Below the pieces are notes generated by a model. That model saw only the letters and a list, made by a program, of their open reading frames with translations, was not told the origin of the DNA and ran no database searches. From NCBI GenBank assembly GCA_905194315.1, contig CAJJRX010000022.1, positions 1 through 39,076 of the forward strand: a DNA stretch of 39,076 nt. Direction: 5' to 3'. Numbering within the stretch: the first letter of the stretch is position 1; every line of letters begins with the position of its first letter. A program made the position numbers and the translations under genes. The stretch comes from an uncultured Sutterella sp. (lineage in GTDB: Bacteria > Pseudomonadota > Gammaproteobacteria > Burkholderiales > Burkholderiaceae_F). This document shows positions 8,116-16,875 of the stretch, piece by piece.

Positions 8116-8227
8116 CGTAAAAGAATGCTATGTGTTTGGAATTATTTCGGGCCAGAGCCGGCAGGCAGGCGGGCTCCTGTATGCCGGCTTTCTGTGGTCG
8201 CGGCCCGGATGAGCGTTTTCTCTCCTG

Positions 8228-9322
8228 TCAGTGATCGGACTTGATCCCGGCGCCGCACATTGTGATCAGGGCGTCGGACTTGGGACCGGTGTCTTCACAG
8301 AACTTCAGCCAGGCGGCATAGTTCGCGGCTGTGGTGTGTTCGCAGTAGATGCCGCGGCGGGCGAGTGCAGCACGGGCCTCAAGGATACGGTCTTCAGGGG
8401 CATGCACCACCGTCACGTTGTGCCGGCTCATGAGCTCAAGCAGCTCCTTGCCGCGCATGGGACGCCCGATGGCAATCCCTTCGGCAAGCGTGGGTGCGGG
8501 GGTGATGTCTGCGGGCTGATCACTGCCGGCCAGACGGGCGCGGTAGAGCGGATCGCAGCTCTCACTCTGCAGGGCGATAACCTGCGGTTCATGATCGATG
8601 ACGCCCGAGGCCATCAGATGTTCAATCGCCTTCATCACGCCGATAAAGAGTGTGCCGTTGCCCACGGGCACCACAATGTACTCGGGCAGGCGTCCGAGCT
8701 GCTCGAAGGTTTCGTAGATATAGGTCTTCGTACCTTCATAGAAATACGGGTTGTAGACGTGGTTGGCGTAGTAGGCGCCTTTCTCTTTCACAGCACTGCG
8801 ACAGACATCGGCACAATGGTCGCGGCTGCCCGGCACCACATGGGCAGTGGCACCGTGGGCCTGAATCATGGTGATTTTCTTCGGGCTGGTTCCTTCAGGC
8901 ACATAGATGTCACAGGTGATCCCTGCGCGGGCGCAGTAGGCGGCGACACTGTTGCCGGCGTTGCCGCTGGAGTCCTGCACACAGTGCGTCACACCGATTT
9001 CAGCCATATGGCTCACCAGTGTGGCCGCGCCGCGGTCCTTGAAGGAGAGGGTGGGCATGAAGTAGTCCATTTTCAGAAGCACATCATCGTCAAGGCGGAT
9101 GATCGGTGTCATCCCTTCGCCCATGGTGATGTTGCGCCACGCTTCGCCATCAATGCCCATGAAACGGCGGTAGCGGAACAGACTCCACTCGTTGCGGTCA
9201 ATGAGCGCCTCATCCCACTTCGGGGGGTCAAATGCGAGGTCAAAAAGCCCGCCGCAGTGGCAGTGCGAGTCATGTGTTGTGGTAGGTGTCAGTGCGCCGC
9301 AGCGCGTGCAGACGAAGTTCAT
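8228..9322 (-). CDS. Threonine-synthase-like PLP-dependent enzyme
   Basis: 364 residues of fold type II PLP enzyme. An N-terminal zinc-ribbon-like knot (CTRCG, then CHCGG) is typical of one threonine synthase subfamily. LSFKDRGAATLVSHMAE carries the PLP lysine, DSSGNAGNSVAAYCARAG is the phosphate/substrate loop, and VVPVGNGTLFIGVMKA the glycine-rich PLP phosphate loop. GAGGAGG precedes the ATG. The preceding gene, 81 bp upstream on the same strand, is a YheO-type regulator, and no homoserine pathway gene is nearby. This makes a catabolic role on threonine, a D-amino acid or a diamino acid as likely as threonine synthesis. The exact substrate cannot be read from the sequence. Confidence 0.75.
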   Translation of the reverse strand: MNFVCTRCGALTPTTTHDSHCHCGGLFDLAFDPPKWDEALIDRNEWSLFRYRRFMGIDGEAWRNITMGEGMTPIIRLDDDVLLKMDYFMPTLSFKDRGAATLVSHMAEIGVTHCVQDSSGNAGNSVAAYCARAGITCDIYVPEGTSPKKITMIQAHGATAHVVPGSRDHCADVCRSAVKEKGAYYANHVYNPYFYEGTKTYIYETFEQLGRLPEYIVVPVGNGTLFIGVMKAIEHLMASGVIDHEPQVIALQSESCDPLYRARLAGSDQPADITPAPTLAEGIAIGRPMRGKELLELMSRHNVTVVHAPEDRILEARAALARRGIYCEHTTAANYAAWLKFCEDTGPKSDALITMCGAGIKSDH

Positions 9323-9403
9323 GATCCCTCCTCAGGGACAGCTGTCAGACCTAAAAAAAGCGCCGCAGGGAAAAAGCTCCTTTGAGACGCTTATGCCGGA
9401 TTT

Positions 9404-10081
9404 TCAGAGCTTGCGAACCTCATCAATATAGCTGTAGACCGTGACCTTGGACATTTCCAGCCGTTCGGCCACCAGATCAACAGCCCCCTTCATCTGGAAC
9501 ACGCCCCGGGACTCCATGAAACGGATCATTTCCAGACGGCGTTCCCGTGTGAAGGGCTTCGGCGTCTGGCGCACGATACTGTTGATAATGTCAGTGACAA
9601 TATCGAGCATGTTCTGGTTGATCCCTGTCGGACCGATAGATTCCGACTGACCGGCCTGAACAGGTGCAGCAGAGGTTTTTTCAATCCCCGGAAGCATCGA
9701 GGAGAGGAACTCCATCTGCTGGGTGATCCGTGACGTATCCATATTGATGCAGAGCGCACCGACAAGGGTGTTGTTTTCGTCACGCAAAAACAGCGATGAG
9801 GATCGGATCAGCTTTTTCTGATGACGGAAGTAGTAGTTGGCGATAATCCCGCTGTTGGTGTCCTGAGCCATGAGCGCCTGAGTGATCAGGTGATGAAAAC
9901 TGTCACCGACCTGCCGGCCTGTGACGGTACCGTTGGCCACATAGACCACCGAGTGTTCAGGTGTGCGCAGATCGTGCAGGACAACCTCGCAGTCAGCCCC
10001 GAACGTCTGCACCAGCAGATCTGCAACAGGGATGTACTGCGCGAGAGCGGGAGATATATCAGCTCGAGAAGATGTTTTCAT
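9404..10081 (-). CDS. YheO-type PAS / helix-turn-helix regulator
   Basis: 225 residues. The N-terminal two-thirds matches the YheO-like PAS domain (ADCEVVLHDLRTPEHSVVYV, then LFLRDENNTLVGALCINMD). The C-terminus matches its partner helix-turn-helix (HTH_22): TRERRLEMIRFMESRGVF, then MKGAVDLVAERLEMSKVTVY. The family includes DauR, which controls D-arginine use in Pseudomonas. Here it is likely to control itself and the PLP enzyme 81 bp downstream. The ribosome site before its ATG is poor. A perfect TATAAT lies upstream on the minus strand at 10218-10223, but without a convincing -35. Confidence 0.85.
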   Translation of the reverse strand: MKTSSRADISPALAQYIPVADLLVQTFGADCEVVLHDLRTPEHSVVYVANGTVTGRQVGDSFHHLITQALMAQDTNSGIIANYYFRHQKKLIRSSSLFLRDENNTLVGALCINMDTSRITQQMEFLSSMLPGIEKTSAAPVQAGQSESIGPTGINQNMLDIVTDIINSIVRQTPKPFTRERRLEMIRFMESRGVFQMKGAVDLVAERLEMSKVTVYSYIDEVRKL

Positions 10082-10260
10082 TTTTGGTCAGAAATGCGTT
10101 TAGAATTGAGGACACTTTCAACACTAGCACACTCGCAGTTGACTTGGTATGCAATCCCCGGTTCCAAAGCCTTTCCAAAAGGGAGTTCCATCTTCTTACC
10201 GACGTCATCTATAAAAAATTATACATAAAAACCGCCTGATATAGTTGTGAAAGTATAAAA

Positions 10261-10280
10261 TTTCTACAAAAACGTAGAAA
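10261..10280 (+). promoter_or_regulatory. Inverted repeat upstream of the hydrogenase operon
   Basis: A perfect 7-bp repeat, TTTCTAC-N6-GTAGAAA, ends 27 bp before the ATG of the flavoprotein gene, in an AT-rich stretch. It could be an operator or a leader hairpin. The region 10082-10307 shows no other strong signal on the plus strand. Confidence 0.35.
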
Positions 10281-10307
10281 AAATTCTAGACCTCGAGAAC
10301 GCATACT

Positions 10308-12317
10308 ATGGATGAACTCATCTACGGCGTGTGGAAGGGTCGGGTATATGACAACCGCCGTCGTATTGATGGGGAGGTGCCTGATGATCTGCCACTCGCG
10401 GAATTCCTGTCCTTTAATCCCGGAAACCCTGTTGCGGGTTTTGCCGGGCCGCAGGGTTTTCTGATTTTTGACAACCGCATCACACTCGCCGAGGTGCTCT
10501 GGCGGTACTATCACCGCACCCGGGAGCTCTCCTGCGGACGCTGCACGCCGTGCCGCGCCGGCAGTGTTCTGATCGACGAGGCGTTCGGCAAGGCCAGGGA
10601 GGGCCGCGGCGCTGAGATTGACTGGGATCGCATCGCACTTATCGCCTCGCAGATGCAGGAGACCAGTCTGTGCGGGATCGGTCTTTCCACACCGGCCGCA
10701 CTGCTCGGTGCGCTCCGGTATTTCCCGCAGCTGCTCAGAGAGGCGCCTGCGATGCCCGATACCGGCCGTGATTTTTACAGTGTGGCCACAGCCCCCTGTA
10801 TTGAAGCCTGTCCGGCTCACGTGAATGTGCCGCGCTACATTGATTATGTCCGTGACGGACACCCGGAACTAGCCACCGGTGTGCTGCTTGAGCATTACCC
10901 GCTCGTGGGATCGTGCGGGCGTGTCTGCGTGCGTCCCTGCGAGAGCGCCTGTGTGCGTGGAGAGGTTGACCGCCCTGTGGCGATCAAGGATCTCAAACGT
11001 TTTGCCGCAGACCACCTCGGCAGCCCGATCGAAGCGGTCTTTGACGGTAATGCCCGGCAGAAGCACTCTCCGGTCTCCAAGAGCGTGGCCGTGATCGGTG
11101 CGGGGCCCGCCGGTGTGACCTGTGCGTACCATCTGCTGCGCAGAGGGCACAAGGTTGATATTTTCGAAGAGCAGCACGGCGCGGGCGGTATGGCCCGGCT
11201 CGGCATTCCGATGTACCGTCTGCCCAACGATCTGCTTGACTCGGAAACCGGCACGATTGAAAAGCTCGGCGGCCAGTATTTCTTCGGCCAGCGTCTTGGC
11301 AGGGACTTTACCATCGACTCACTGTTTAAGCGAGGCTATGAGGCGGTCTTCCTGGGTGTAGGCTGCGCCCTCGGACAGTATCTGGGGCTGCCCGGCGAGG
11401 ATCAGTCTGCGCAGGGTTATCTCAAGGGGCTGGATTTCCTTCTGGATGTCGAGCGCGCCCAGAGTCAGGGCACAAACCTTGAGCTGCCCGGTGACGTGGT
11501 CATTGTCGGCTGCGGCAATGTGGCCATGGACTGCTGCCGGTCGGCACGACGCCTTGTCAGAGACGGTGCCCGGGTCACCGTGAGCTATCGCCGCACCCGT
11601 GAGTCTGCTCCGGCGGATGCCGAAGAAATCGAGTCGGCCATGGAGGAGGGAATTGCGTTTGATTTTCTGAGTGCTCCTGTCGAGGTGATTGTTGAAAACG
11701 GTAAAGTGACCGGTCTGCGTCTGGTGCGCATGCGTGAAGGGGAACCCGACGCCTCGGGGCGCCGCAGTGTCAGTCCGGTGCCGGGAAGTGAATACGTGAT
11801 TCCCTGCTCGACGGTGATCGCAGCAATCGGCCAGAAGATGGACGCGGGGATTTTCGCCCCGGAAGACGGGATTACGCTCAACCGAAAAGGTGTGATCGTG
11901 GTTGACGATGCGCTGCAGACCACTCGCGAAGGGGTGTTTGCCGGCGGGGATGCCGTCACGGGGCCGACGAGCCTGATCAAAGGCATGGCACAGGGCCAGC
12001 AGGCGGCAAGCGCCATTCATGAGTATCTCATGACCAAAGCCTCGGGCTTTATCCCCCGGCGCCGCATGGCGGACATGATCCAGGCGGGCAGACTGCTTGA
12101 GGACTGTCATCCGGAGCGCGCTCTTGTGTATAAACCCCGTCAGACGATGCCGCGTCTTGAAGCCCGGGAGCGTGTGAAGCACTGGCAGGAGGTCGAGCTC
12201 GGTCTGAGCGAGGATCAGGCCTGGGCGGAGTCCTCACGCTGTCTGCGCTGCTACAGACTGTTCGGTATTTCAACGCTCAAACATATTCCGGGTAACTCGC
12301 CCATGGAAGAGCTCTAG
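10308..12317 (+). CDS. NuoF-tail / GltD-like NAD(P)H flavoprotein, hydrogenase partner
   Basis: 669 residues in three parts. Residues about 1-150 resemble the C-terminal end of NuoF/HydB with its 4Fe-4S ligands (ELSCGRCTPCRAG, then ETSLCGIGLSTP), but the FMN/NADH part of NuoF is missing. About 160-245 is a GltD-type N-terminal iron-sulfur domain (APCIEACPAHVNVPRYIDYV, GSCGRVCVRPCESAC). About 255-600 is a GltD/NfnB-type oxidoreductase with an FAD site (VIGAGPAGVTCAYHLLRRG), an NAD(P) site (VVIVGCGNVAMDCCRSARRL) and the closing motif GVFAGGDAVTGPTSL. The C-terminus has CLRCYRLFG. It precedes hydA by 10 bp and probably passes electrons between NAD(P)H and the hydrogenase, as in glutamate-synthase-linked [FeFe]-hydrogenases. 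The ATG has only a weak ribosome site. Confidence 0.85.
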   Translation: MDELIYGVWKGRVYDNRRRIDGEVPDDLPLAEFLSFNPGNPVAGFAGPQGFLIFDNRITLAEVLWRYYHRTRELSCGRCTPCRAGSVLIDEAFGKAREGRGAEIDWDRIALIASQMQETSLCGIGLSTPAALLGALRYFPQLLREAPAMPDTGRDFYSVATAPCIEACPAHVNVPRYIDYVRDGHPELATGVLLEHYPLVGSCGRVCVRPCESACVRGEVDRPVAIKDLKRFAADHLGSPIEAVFDGNARQKHSPVSKSVAVIGAGPAGVTCAYHLLRRGHKVDIFEEQHGAGGMARLGIPMYRLPNDLLDSETGTIEKLGGQYFFGQRLGRDFTIDSLFKRGYEAVFLGVGCALGQYLGLPGEDQSAQGYLKGLDFLLDVERAQSQGTNLELPGDVVIVGCGNVAMDCCRSARRLVRDGARVTVSYRRTRESAPADAEEIESAMEEGIAFDFLSAPVEVIVENGKVTGLRLVRMREGEPDASGRRSVSPVPGSEYVIPCSTVIAAIGQKMDAGIFAPEDGITLNRKGVIVVDDALQTTREGVFAGGDAVTGPTSLIKGMAQGQQAASAIHEYLMTKASGFIPRRRMADMIQAGRLLEDCHPERALVYKPRQTMPRLEARERVKHWQEVELGLSEDQAWAESSRCLRCYRLFGISTLKHIPGNSPMEEL

Positions 12318-12327
12318 GAGAAGGTCA

Positions 12328-14157
12328 ATGCAGAGAGCTTATATTGATCAGCGTCCCGTGGACTTCACGCCCGGTGAGACGATCCTTGAGGCGGCCCGCC
12401 GTGAGGGTATCTTTATTCCGACGCTGTGTGAATTCAGTGCGCTTCATCACCGCCCTGGCACCTGCAGAATGTGTCTTGTCTCGTGTGAGAAAACCGGTGC
12501 CGGCGGCCAGGAGCGGATCGTCACCGCCTGTGACACACGGCTCGAAGAGGGGGACCGGATCCGCACGAACACTGCTCAGGTGCGGGGGCGTCAGAAGCTG
12601 CAGGCAGAGCTGCTGTTTATGGATCACTGTGAAACCTGCTCGGCCTGTGCACGGCACGGTGCCTGCGAACTGCAGAAGGTTGCCATGGAAGTGGGACTTG
12701 ATACGGGCGGCCTCTCCGGTACGCTCAACACCCGCAGCGGCCGGGATCTCTCGCAGACCGGTCTCACTTTCACCCCCGACAAGTGCATCCGCTGCATGCG
12801 CTGTGTGGAGGTCTGCCGTCAGCTTCACGGCATCGGCGCAATCACGTTCGAGAAGACCGGTACCGACGCGCATATCGGCTTTGACGGTGACGCCTGGATT
12901 GAGTCCGACCGCTGCATTCAGTGCGGTCAGTGCGGGCTGGTCTGTCCGACCGGTGCGCTCGCGGTGCGAAACGACATTGACCGTGCGCTCGACTGGCTCG
13001 GCGACCCGGAAATCATCACGGTGATTCAGTTCGCGCCGGCAACCCGCATCGCCATCAGTGAGATGGCCGGTCTGCCCGCCGGCACCAATGCCGAAGGTCA
13101 GCTCGTTGCCGCTCTCAAGCGTCTCGGGGCTGACTATGTGATGGATACGCGCTGGGCGGCGGATGTGACCATCATGGAGGAGGGCACAGAACTGATGGAA
13201 CGGCTGACGGCACAGAAACTCGCCGGCACGCTCGGAAATCCCCGCACGATGTTCACCTCGTGCTGCCCCGGCTGGGTCAACCATATGGAAAAAGAGGCGC
13301 CGGATCTGTTTGCGCATCTCTCGAGCACGCGCTCGCCGCAGCAGATCTTCGGTGCGCTGGTGAAAACCTATCTCCCGCGCAAACTCGGCCTTGATGTCAA
13401 ACGCATCCGCCACCTCTCGATCATGCCGTGCACGGCCAAGAAGGGAGAGGCCGGCAAACGCACGCTCAAACGGGGTGGTGCCGATGACGTTGATCTGGTG
13501 CTTACCGTGCAAGAGACGGCGGAAATGCTCCGGCGCCGCGGGATTGATCTCGCGCAGCTCGAGCCCCGGCCTTTTGACACACCGCTCATGACCGAAGCCT
13601 CCGGCGGCGGGCAGCTCTTTGCCTCGACCGGCGGGGTGATGGAGTCCGCACTGCGCACGGTTGCTGCCAAAGCAGGCGGTCCGGATTTCGGAAAGCTGCC
13701 GCTCACCCCCGTGCGCGGACTTGCCAACACCAAGGAGGCTGTGGTAAAAACCGAAACCTTCGGGGAGCTGCGTGTCGCCGTGGTCTACGGCATCAGAAGC
13801 GCCCGTGTCATTATTGACATGGTAAGAAAGGGAACCTCCCCGTATCATTTTGTCGAGGTGATGGCCTGCCCGGGCGGCTGCATCGGCGGAGGCGGAACGG
13901 CCCGCGGTGCGGGCTGGCTCAGAAGTCTGCCGGCACGCCAGCAGCGGGTGTACCGCATCGACGAAAAGAGCGCCATCAGAGGGGCGCATGAAAACCCCGA
14001 TGTGCTCGCGCTTTATGAGGATTTCCTCGGCGAACCGGCCGGGCACCTCGCACACGAGCTGCTGCACTGCGGCTATGAAAATCGTCAGAAAACGAAAAAA
14101 CAGTACAGGATCAGCGAAATCGAGGCTAAAGTGAAGCTCACCAACCGCCAGTCCTGA
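12328..14157 (+). CDS. hydA: [FeFe]-hydrogenase catalytic subunit
   Basis: 609 residues, with AGGAGAAGG before the ATG. The cofactor domains are in standard order. First is an N-terminal 2Fe-2S domain (PTLCEF, GTCRMCLVSC). Next is the His-ligated cluster motif H-x3-C-x2-C-x5-C (DHCETCSACARHGAC). Then come two 4Fe-4S clusters (CIRCMRCVEVC and CIQCGQCGLVCPTGAL). The three H-cluster signatures are all intact: L1 TSCCPGW (Cys312), L2 MPCTAKKGE (Cys368) and L3 EVMACPGGCIGGGG (Cys514, Cys518). The small-subunit-like tail (HENPDVLALYEDFLGEP, then LLHCGY) is present. It should interconvert protons and H2 in the cytoplasm. Maturation needs HydE, HydF and HydG, and none are in the window. With the GltD-like partner it resembles HydDB group A2, but the subgroup is inferred. 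Confidence 0.95.
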   Translation: MQRAYIDQRPVDFTPGETILEAARREGIFIPTLCEFSALHHRPGTCRMCLVSCEKTGAGGQERIVTACDTRLEEGDRIRTNTAQVRGRQKLQAELLFMDHCETCSACARHGACELQKVAMEVGLDTGGLSGTLNTRSGRDLSQTGLTFTPDKCIRCMRCVEVCRQLHGIGAITFEKTGTDAHIGFDGDAWIESDRCIQCGQCGLVCPTGALAVRNDIDRALDWLGDPEIITVIQFAPATRIAISEMAGLPAGTNAEGQLVAALKRLGADYVMDTRWAADVTIMEEGTELMERLTAQKLAGTLGNPRTMFTSCCPGWVNHMEKEAPDLFAHLSSTRSPQQIFGALVKTYLPRKLGLDVKRIRHLSIMPCTAKKGEAGKRTLKRGGADDVDLVLTVQETAEMLRRRGIDLAQLEPRPFDTPLMTEASGGGQLFASTGGVMESALRTVAAKAGGPDFGKLPLTPVRGLANTKEAVVKTETFGELRVAVVYGIRSARVIIDMVRKGTSPYHFVEVMACPGGCIGGGGTARGAGWLRSLPARQQRVYRIDEKSAIRGAHENPDVLALYEDFLGEPAGHLAHELLHCGYENRQKTKKQYRISEIEAKVKLTNRQS

Positions 14158-14178
14158 TTGTCCGGAAAAAAAATACGC

Positions 14179-15423
14179 ATGAAGCGATCTGATTTTGAAC
14201 TGATGGCCCCCGCGGGCTCCCGTGAATCGATGTATGCCGCTATTCAGGGCGGCGCGGATGCCGTGTATTTCGGTGTCGGCGAGCTCAATATGCGGGCACA
14301 CTCGGCAAAGGTGTTCACGCAGGCCGATCTGCCTGAACTCGCCGCGATCTGCCGTGAGCACGGCGTCAGAAGTTTTCTGACGGTCAACACGGTGCTCTAC
14401 GACGGGGATATCGCCGCTGTGAAAGAGCTGATGCACGACGCGGCAGCGGCGGGCATCAGTGCGGTGATTGTCGCGGATGTGGCGGCGATGCTGGCCGCGC
14501 GCGAAGCGGGTCTTGAGGTTCATCTCTCCACGCAGCTCAACATCGCCAACGTCGAAGCTCTGCGTTTTTATGCGCAGTTTGCCGATGTGGCCGTGCTTGC
14601 GCGCGAGCTCACACTTGAGCAGGTGGCACATATCCACCGTGCTGTTGTGAACGAACCCATTCTCGGTCCGTCCGGTGAACCGGTCCGGCTGGAGATGTTC
14701 TGTCACGGCGCGCTCTGCATGGCCGTGAGCGGCCGCTGCTATCTGAGTGAGGGCACGCGCGGGAAAAGCGCCAACCGCGGGGAGTGTCTGCAGACCTGCC
14801 GGCGCGAATACATTGTCAAAGACAAAGAGCGCGACATCGAGCTCTCGGTTGACAACGGCTACATTTTCTCTCCGCAGGATCTCAAGACAATCGGTTTTCT
14901 TGACCGTATGGTCGAGGCCGGCGCACGTGTTTTTAAAATCGAAGGGCGTGCCAGAGGCCCCGAATATGTCCGCACGGTCACCCGGGCCTACCATGAGGCG
15001 CTGGTGGCGATTGCCGCCGGGCGCTGGGATGAGGAAAAGCGCACACACTGGGATGAGGCGCTCGGTGCGGTGTTCAACCGCGGTTTCTGGAACGGCTACT
15101 ATCTGGGCGAGCCGGTGGCGAAACTCACCGACGGCTACGGCTCAAAGGCAACAGAGCGCAAAGTGTTTGCCGGCGTGGCGCTCGGCTACTACCCGAAGGC
15201 ACAGGTGGGCTACTTTCGTGTGCAGGCCGGTGAGGTGAAGACAGGCGACAAGGTGCTGATCACCGGTCCGACCACCGGAGCGGTGAGTGTGGTGATTGAT
15301 GAGATGCGGGTCAATGACGTGCCTGCGAGCGTGGCGAAAAAAGGTGATGAAATCACGTTCCGGGTGACGGAAAAGCTTCGTGTCAACGATAAGCTCTACC
15401 GGATGGAGCCGGCCGTGCGCTGA
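14179..15423 (+). CDS. Peptidase U32-family protein
   Basis: 414 residues from the ATG at 14179, the first clear start; a TTG at 14158, abutting the hydA stop, is also possible. Family hallmarks are ELMAPAGSRESMYAAIQGGA, VHLSTQLNIAN, and the cysteine-rich signature EMFCHGALCMAVSGRCYLSE followed by SANRGECLQTCRREY. A FKIEGRARGPEYV segment and a C-terminal beta-barrel-like part follow. This layout fits the bacterial YegQ/RlhA/TrhP group, which modifies RNA by hydroxylation and is not proteolytic, but the exact member cannot be fixed. It follows hydA directly and is probably cotranscribed. A link to hydrogenase maturation is not established. Confidence 0.85.
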   Translation: MKRSDFELMAPAGSRESMYAAIQGGADAVYFGVGELNMRAHSAKVFTQADLPELAAICREHGVRSFLTVNTVLYDGDIAAVKELMHDAAAAGISAVIVADVAAMLAAREAGLEVHLSTQLNIANVEALRFYAQFADVAVLARELTLEQVAHIHRAVVNEPILGPSGEPVRLEMFCHGALCMAVSGRCYLSEGTRGKSANRGECLQTCRREYIVKDKERDIELSVDNGYIFSPQDLKTIGFLDRMVEAGARVFKIEGRARGPEYVRTVTRAYHEALVAIAAGRWDEEKRTHWDEALGAVFNRGFWNGYYLGEPVAKLTDGYGSKATERKVFAGVALGYYPKAQVGYFRVQAGEVKTGDKVLITGPTTGAVSVVIDEMRVNDVPASVAKKGDEITFRVTEKLRVNDKLYRMEPAVR

Positions 15424-15488
15424 GCTCCCGCCCGCGCAATGCGCTAGACTGAAACTGCCCGGGAGCGGCGGTTTTGAGGTTAAAAGGA

Positions 15489-15908
15489 ATGTGGAAATAT
15501 TTTATCGACGCGGTTTTTTCACGAAACTATTTCAACTTTACGGGGCGCAGCACCCGTAAGGCCTTCTGGTGTTTCATGGCGGTTTATATCCTTCTGAGCA
15601 TTCTGGTGAGTCTGCTGCAGAAGGTTGCCGCCGCAGCACAGAATCCGTGGGCTGATTTTCTCGCCGGCTGGGTCAGTCTCGGCTGGTCGGTGCTCATTCT
15701 GATTCCGCTGCTGGCGATAACGGTGCGCCGTTTCCGCGATGCCGGCGTTTCACCCTGGTGGCTTCCGGCGCTCATCGGTGTGCAGCTCGGCTGCTCGGCC
15801 TGGATTCTGAGCGCGGCAGCCCCCTGGGAGGTCTATGCGGCGATGGCGGTATCGCTTGCCACCGGCGCCGTGTGGTTCTGGACGCTTTGCCGTCCGTCGG
15901 CTCAGTAA
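15489..15908 (+). CDS. DUF805 family membrane protein
   Basis: 139 residues from the ATG at 15489, with GAGG nine bases upstream; a TTG start five codons earlier is possible. The N-terminus (FNFTGRSTRKAFWCF) and the loop ITVRRFRDAGVSPWW match DUF805, and four membrane helices are visible. The function of the family is unknown. It lies between the U32 gene and tadA. A GC inverted repeat, GCTCCCG (15424-15430) with CGGGAGC (15460-15466), just upstream may be a weak terminator of the hydrogenase operon. Confidence 0.8.
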   Translation: MWKYFIDAVFSRNYFNFTGRSTRKAFWCFMAVYILLSILVSLLQKVAAAAQNPWADFLAGWVSLGWSVLILIPLLAITVRRFRDAGVSPWWLPALIGVQLGCSAWILSAAAPWEVYAAMAVSLATGAVWFWTLCRPSAQ

Positions 15909-15949
15909 TCCGCTGCTCACACTGTTTTTTCTCTCCGGACGTCACCACC

Positions 15950-16864
15950 ATGTACATTCTGCCGCCCAGCGACTACACACTCAGTGATATTGAACGCTTC
16001 TGCGAGCTCACCCTGCGAAAAGGCTCACAGCTCGAGAGCGTCAGAAAAACGCCCGACGATGAGCGTGTCGTGGTGGGCGCATGGGTGCTCGGACTCTCTG
16101 CACGCTCTGGCCCGGAGGAGCTCTCCGGGCACGCGGCGCGTTTTCTTGCCGCAGAAGGCAGCTGGCTCGCCGAGCAGCCCGCAGTGCTCATTGAGCGTGC
16201 GCTCGCCCTCGGTCTGATTGAAAAAGAGGGCGAACGCTACAGCGTGCGTCAGCATGCCAGAGACGGCGTGACCCGCCGGCGGCTCATCGATGAGATCGAG
16301 GCCGCGCGAAGCATTATGAACGAGCGCCGGGAGCGCATGCGCCGTGAACTGCAGGCCAGAAACCGTGAGGTGAACCGGCCGCAGAACCCCTGGGTGCGCC
16401 CCGAAGAGGATGAACGGTGGATGGCGGAGGCGCTCGATGAGGCGCGCCTTGCTGCGCAGGATGAGGAGGTGCCGGTGGGCGCGGTGCTCGTGCTCGATGG
16501 CGAGATCATTGCGCGCGCAGGCAACAGAACCCGTACGGACTGCGATCCGACGGCACACGCCGAGATGCTTGTTATCCGCGAGGCGGCAAAAAAACTCAGC
16601 AACTACCGGCTCGAGCGATCTACACTGTATGTGACACTGGAGCCCTGCCCGATGTGTGCCGGGGCGCTGGTGCAGGCCAGGGTCGGCCGTGTCGTGTTTG
16701 CGGCGGCTGATCCGAAAATGGGGGCGATGGGCGGCGCGTTCGATCTCGGTGCTGTTGAAGGAATCAATCACCGTCCCCTGGTGGAAGCGGGCTGCGGCTG
16801 TGAGGCCGCCAGAGCGCTTCTGCAGACTTTTTTCAGTAAAAAACGCTCCCGGGCGGCACAGTAA
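15950..16864 (+). CDS. tadA: tRNA adenosine(34) deaminase with N-terminal extension
   Basis: 304 residues from the ATG at 15950; the frame is open further upstream but inside the DUF805 gene. The C-terminal 150 residues are a complete TadA, which makes inosine at the wobble position of tRNA-Arg(ACG). The zinc/catalytic motifs are TAHAEMLVIREAA (His203, Glu205) and EPCPMCAGALVQARVGRVV. The first 157 residues have no counterpart in the usual TadA of about 165 residues. They include a winged-helix-like stretch (LIERALALGLIEKEGERYSV) and a charged helix (NERRERMRRELQARNRE). The extension may be a lineage-specific tRNA-binding part, or a separate gene fused in. It is closely followed by ldcA (11 bp). 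Confidence 0.9.
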   Translation: MYILPPSDYTLSDIERFCELTLRKGSQLESVRKTPDDERVVVGAWVLGLSARSGPEELSGHAARFLAAEGSWLAEQPAVLIERALALGLIEKEGERYSVRQHARDGVTRRRLIDEIEAARSIMNERRERMRRELQARNREVNRPQNPWVRPEEDERWMAEALDEARLAAQDEEVPVGAVLVLDGEIIARAGNRTRTDCDPTAHAEMLVIREAAKKLSNYRLERSTLYVTLEPCPMCAGALVQARVGRVVFAAADPKMGAMGGAFDLGAVEGINHRPLVEAGCGCEAARALLQTFFSKKRSRAAQ

Positions 16865-16875
16865 AGGACAGTAGG

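Noticed and set aside
12325..15048. A 907-residue open frame antisense to hydA and the U32 gene
   Set aside because: It mirrors the codon pattern of the real genes on the other strand, has no recognisable motif, and is rich in His, Arg and Gly in the way antisense frames of G+C-rich genes are.
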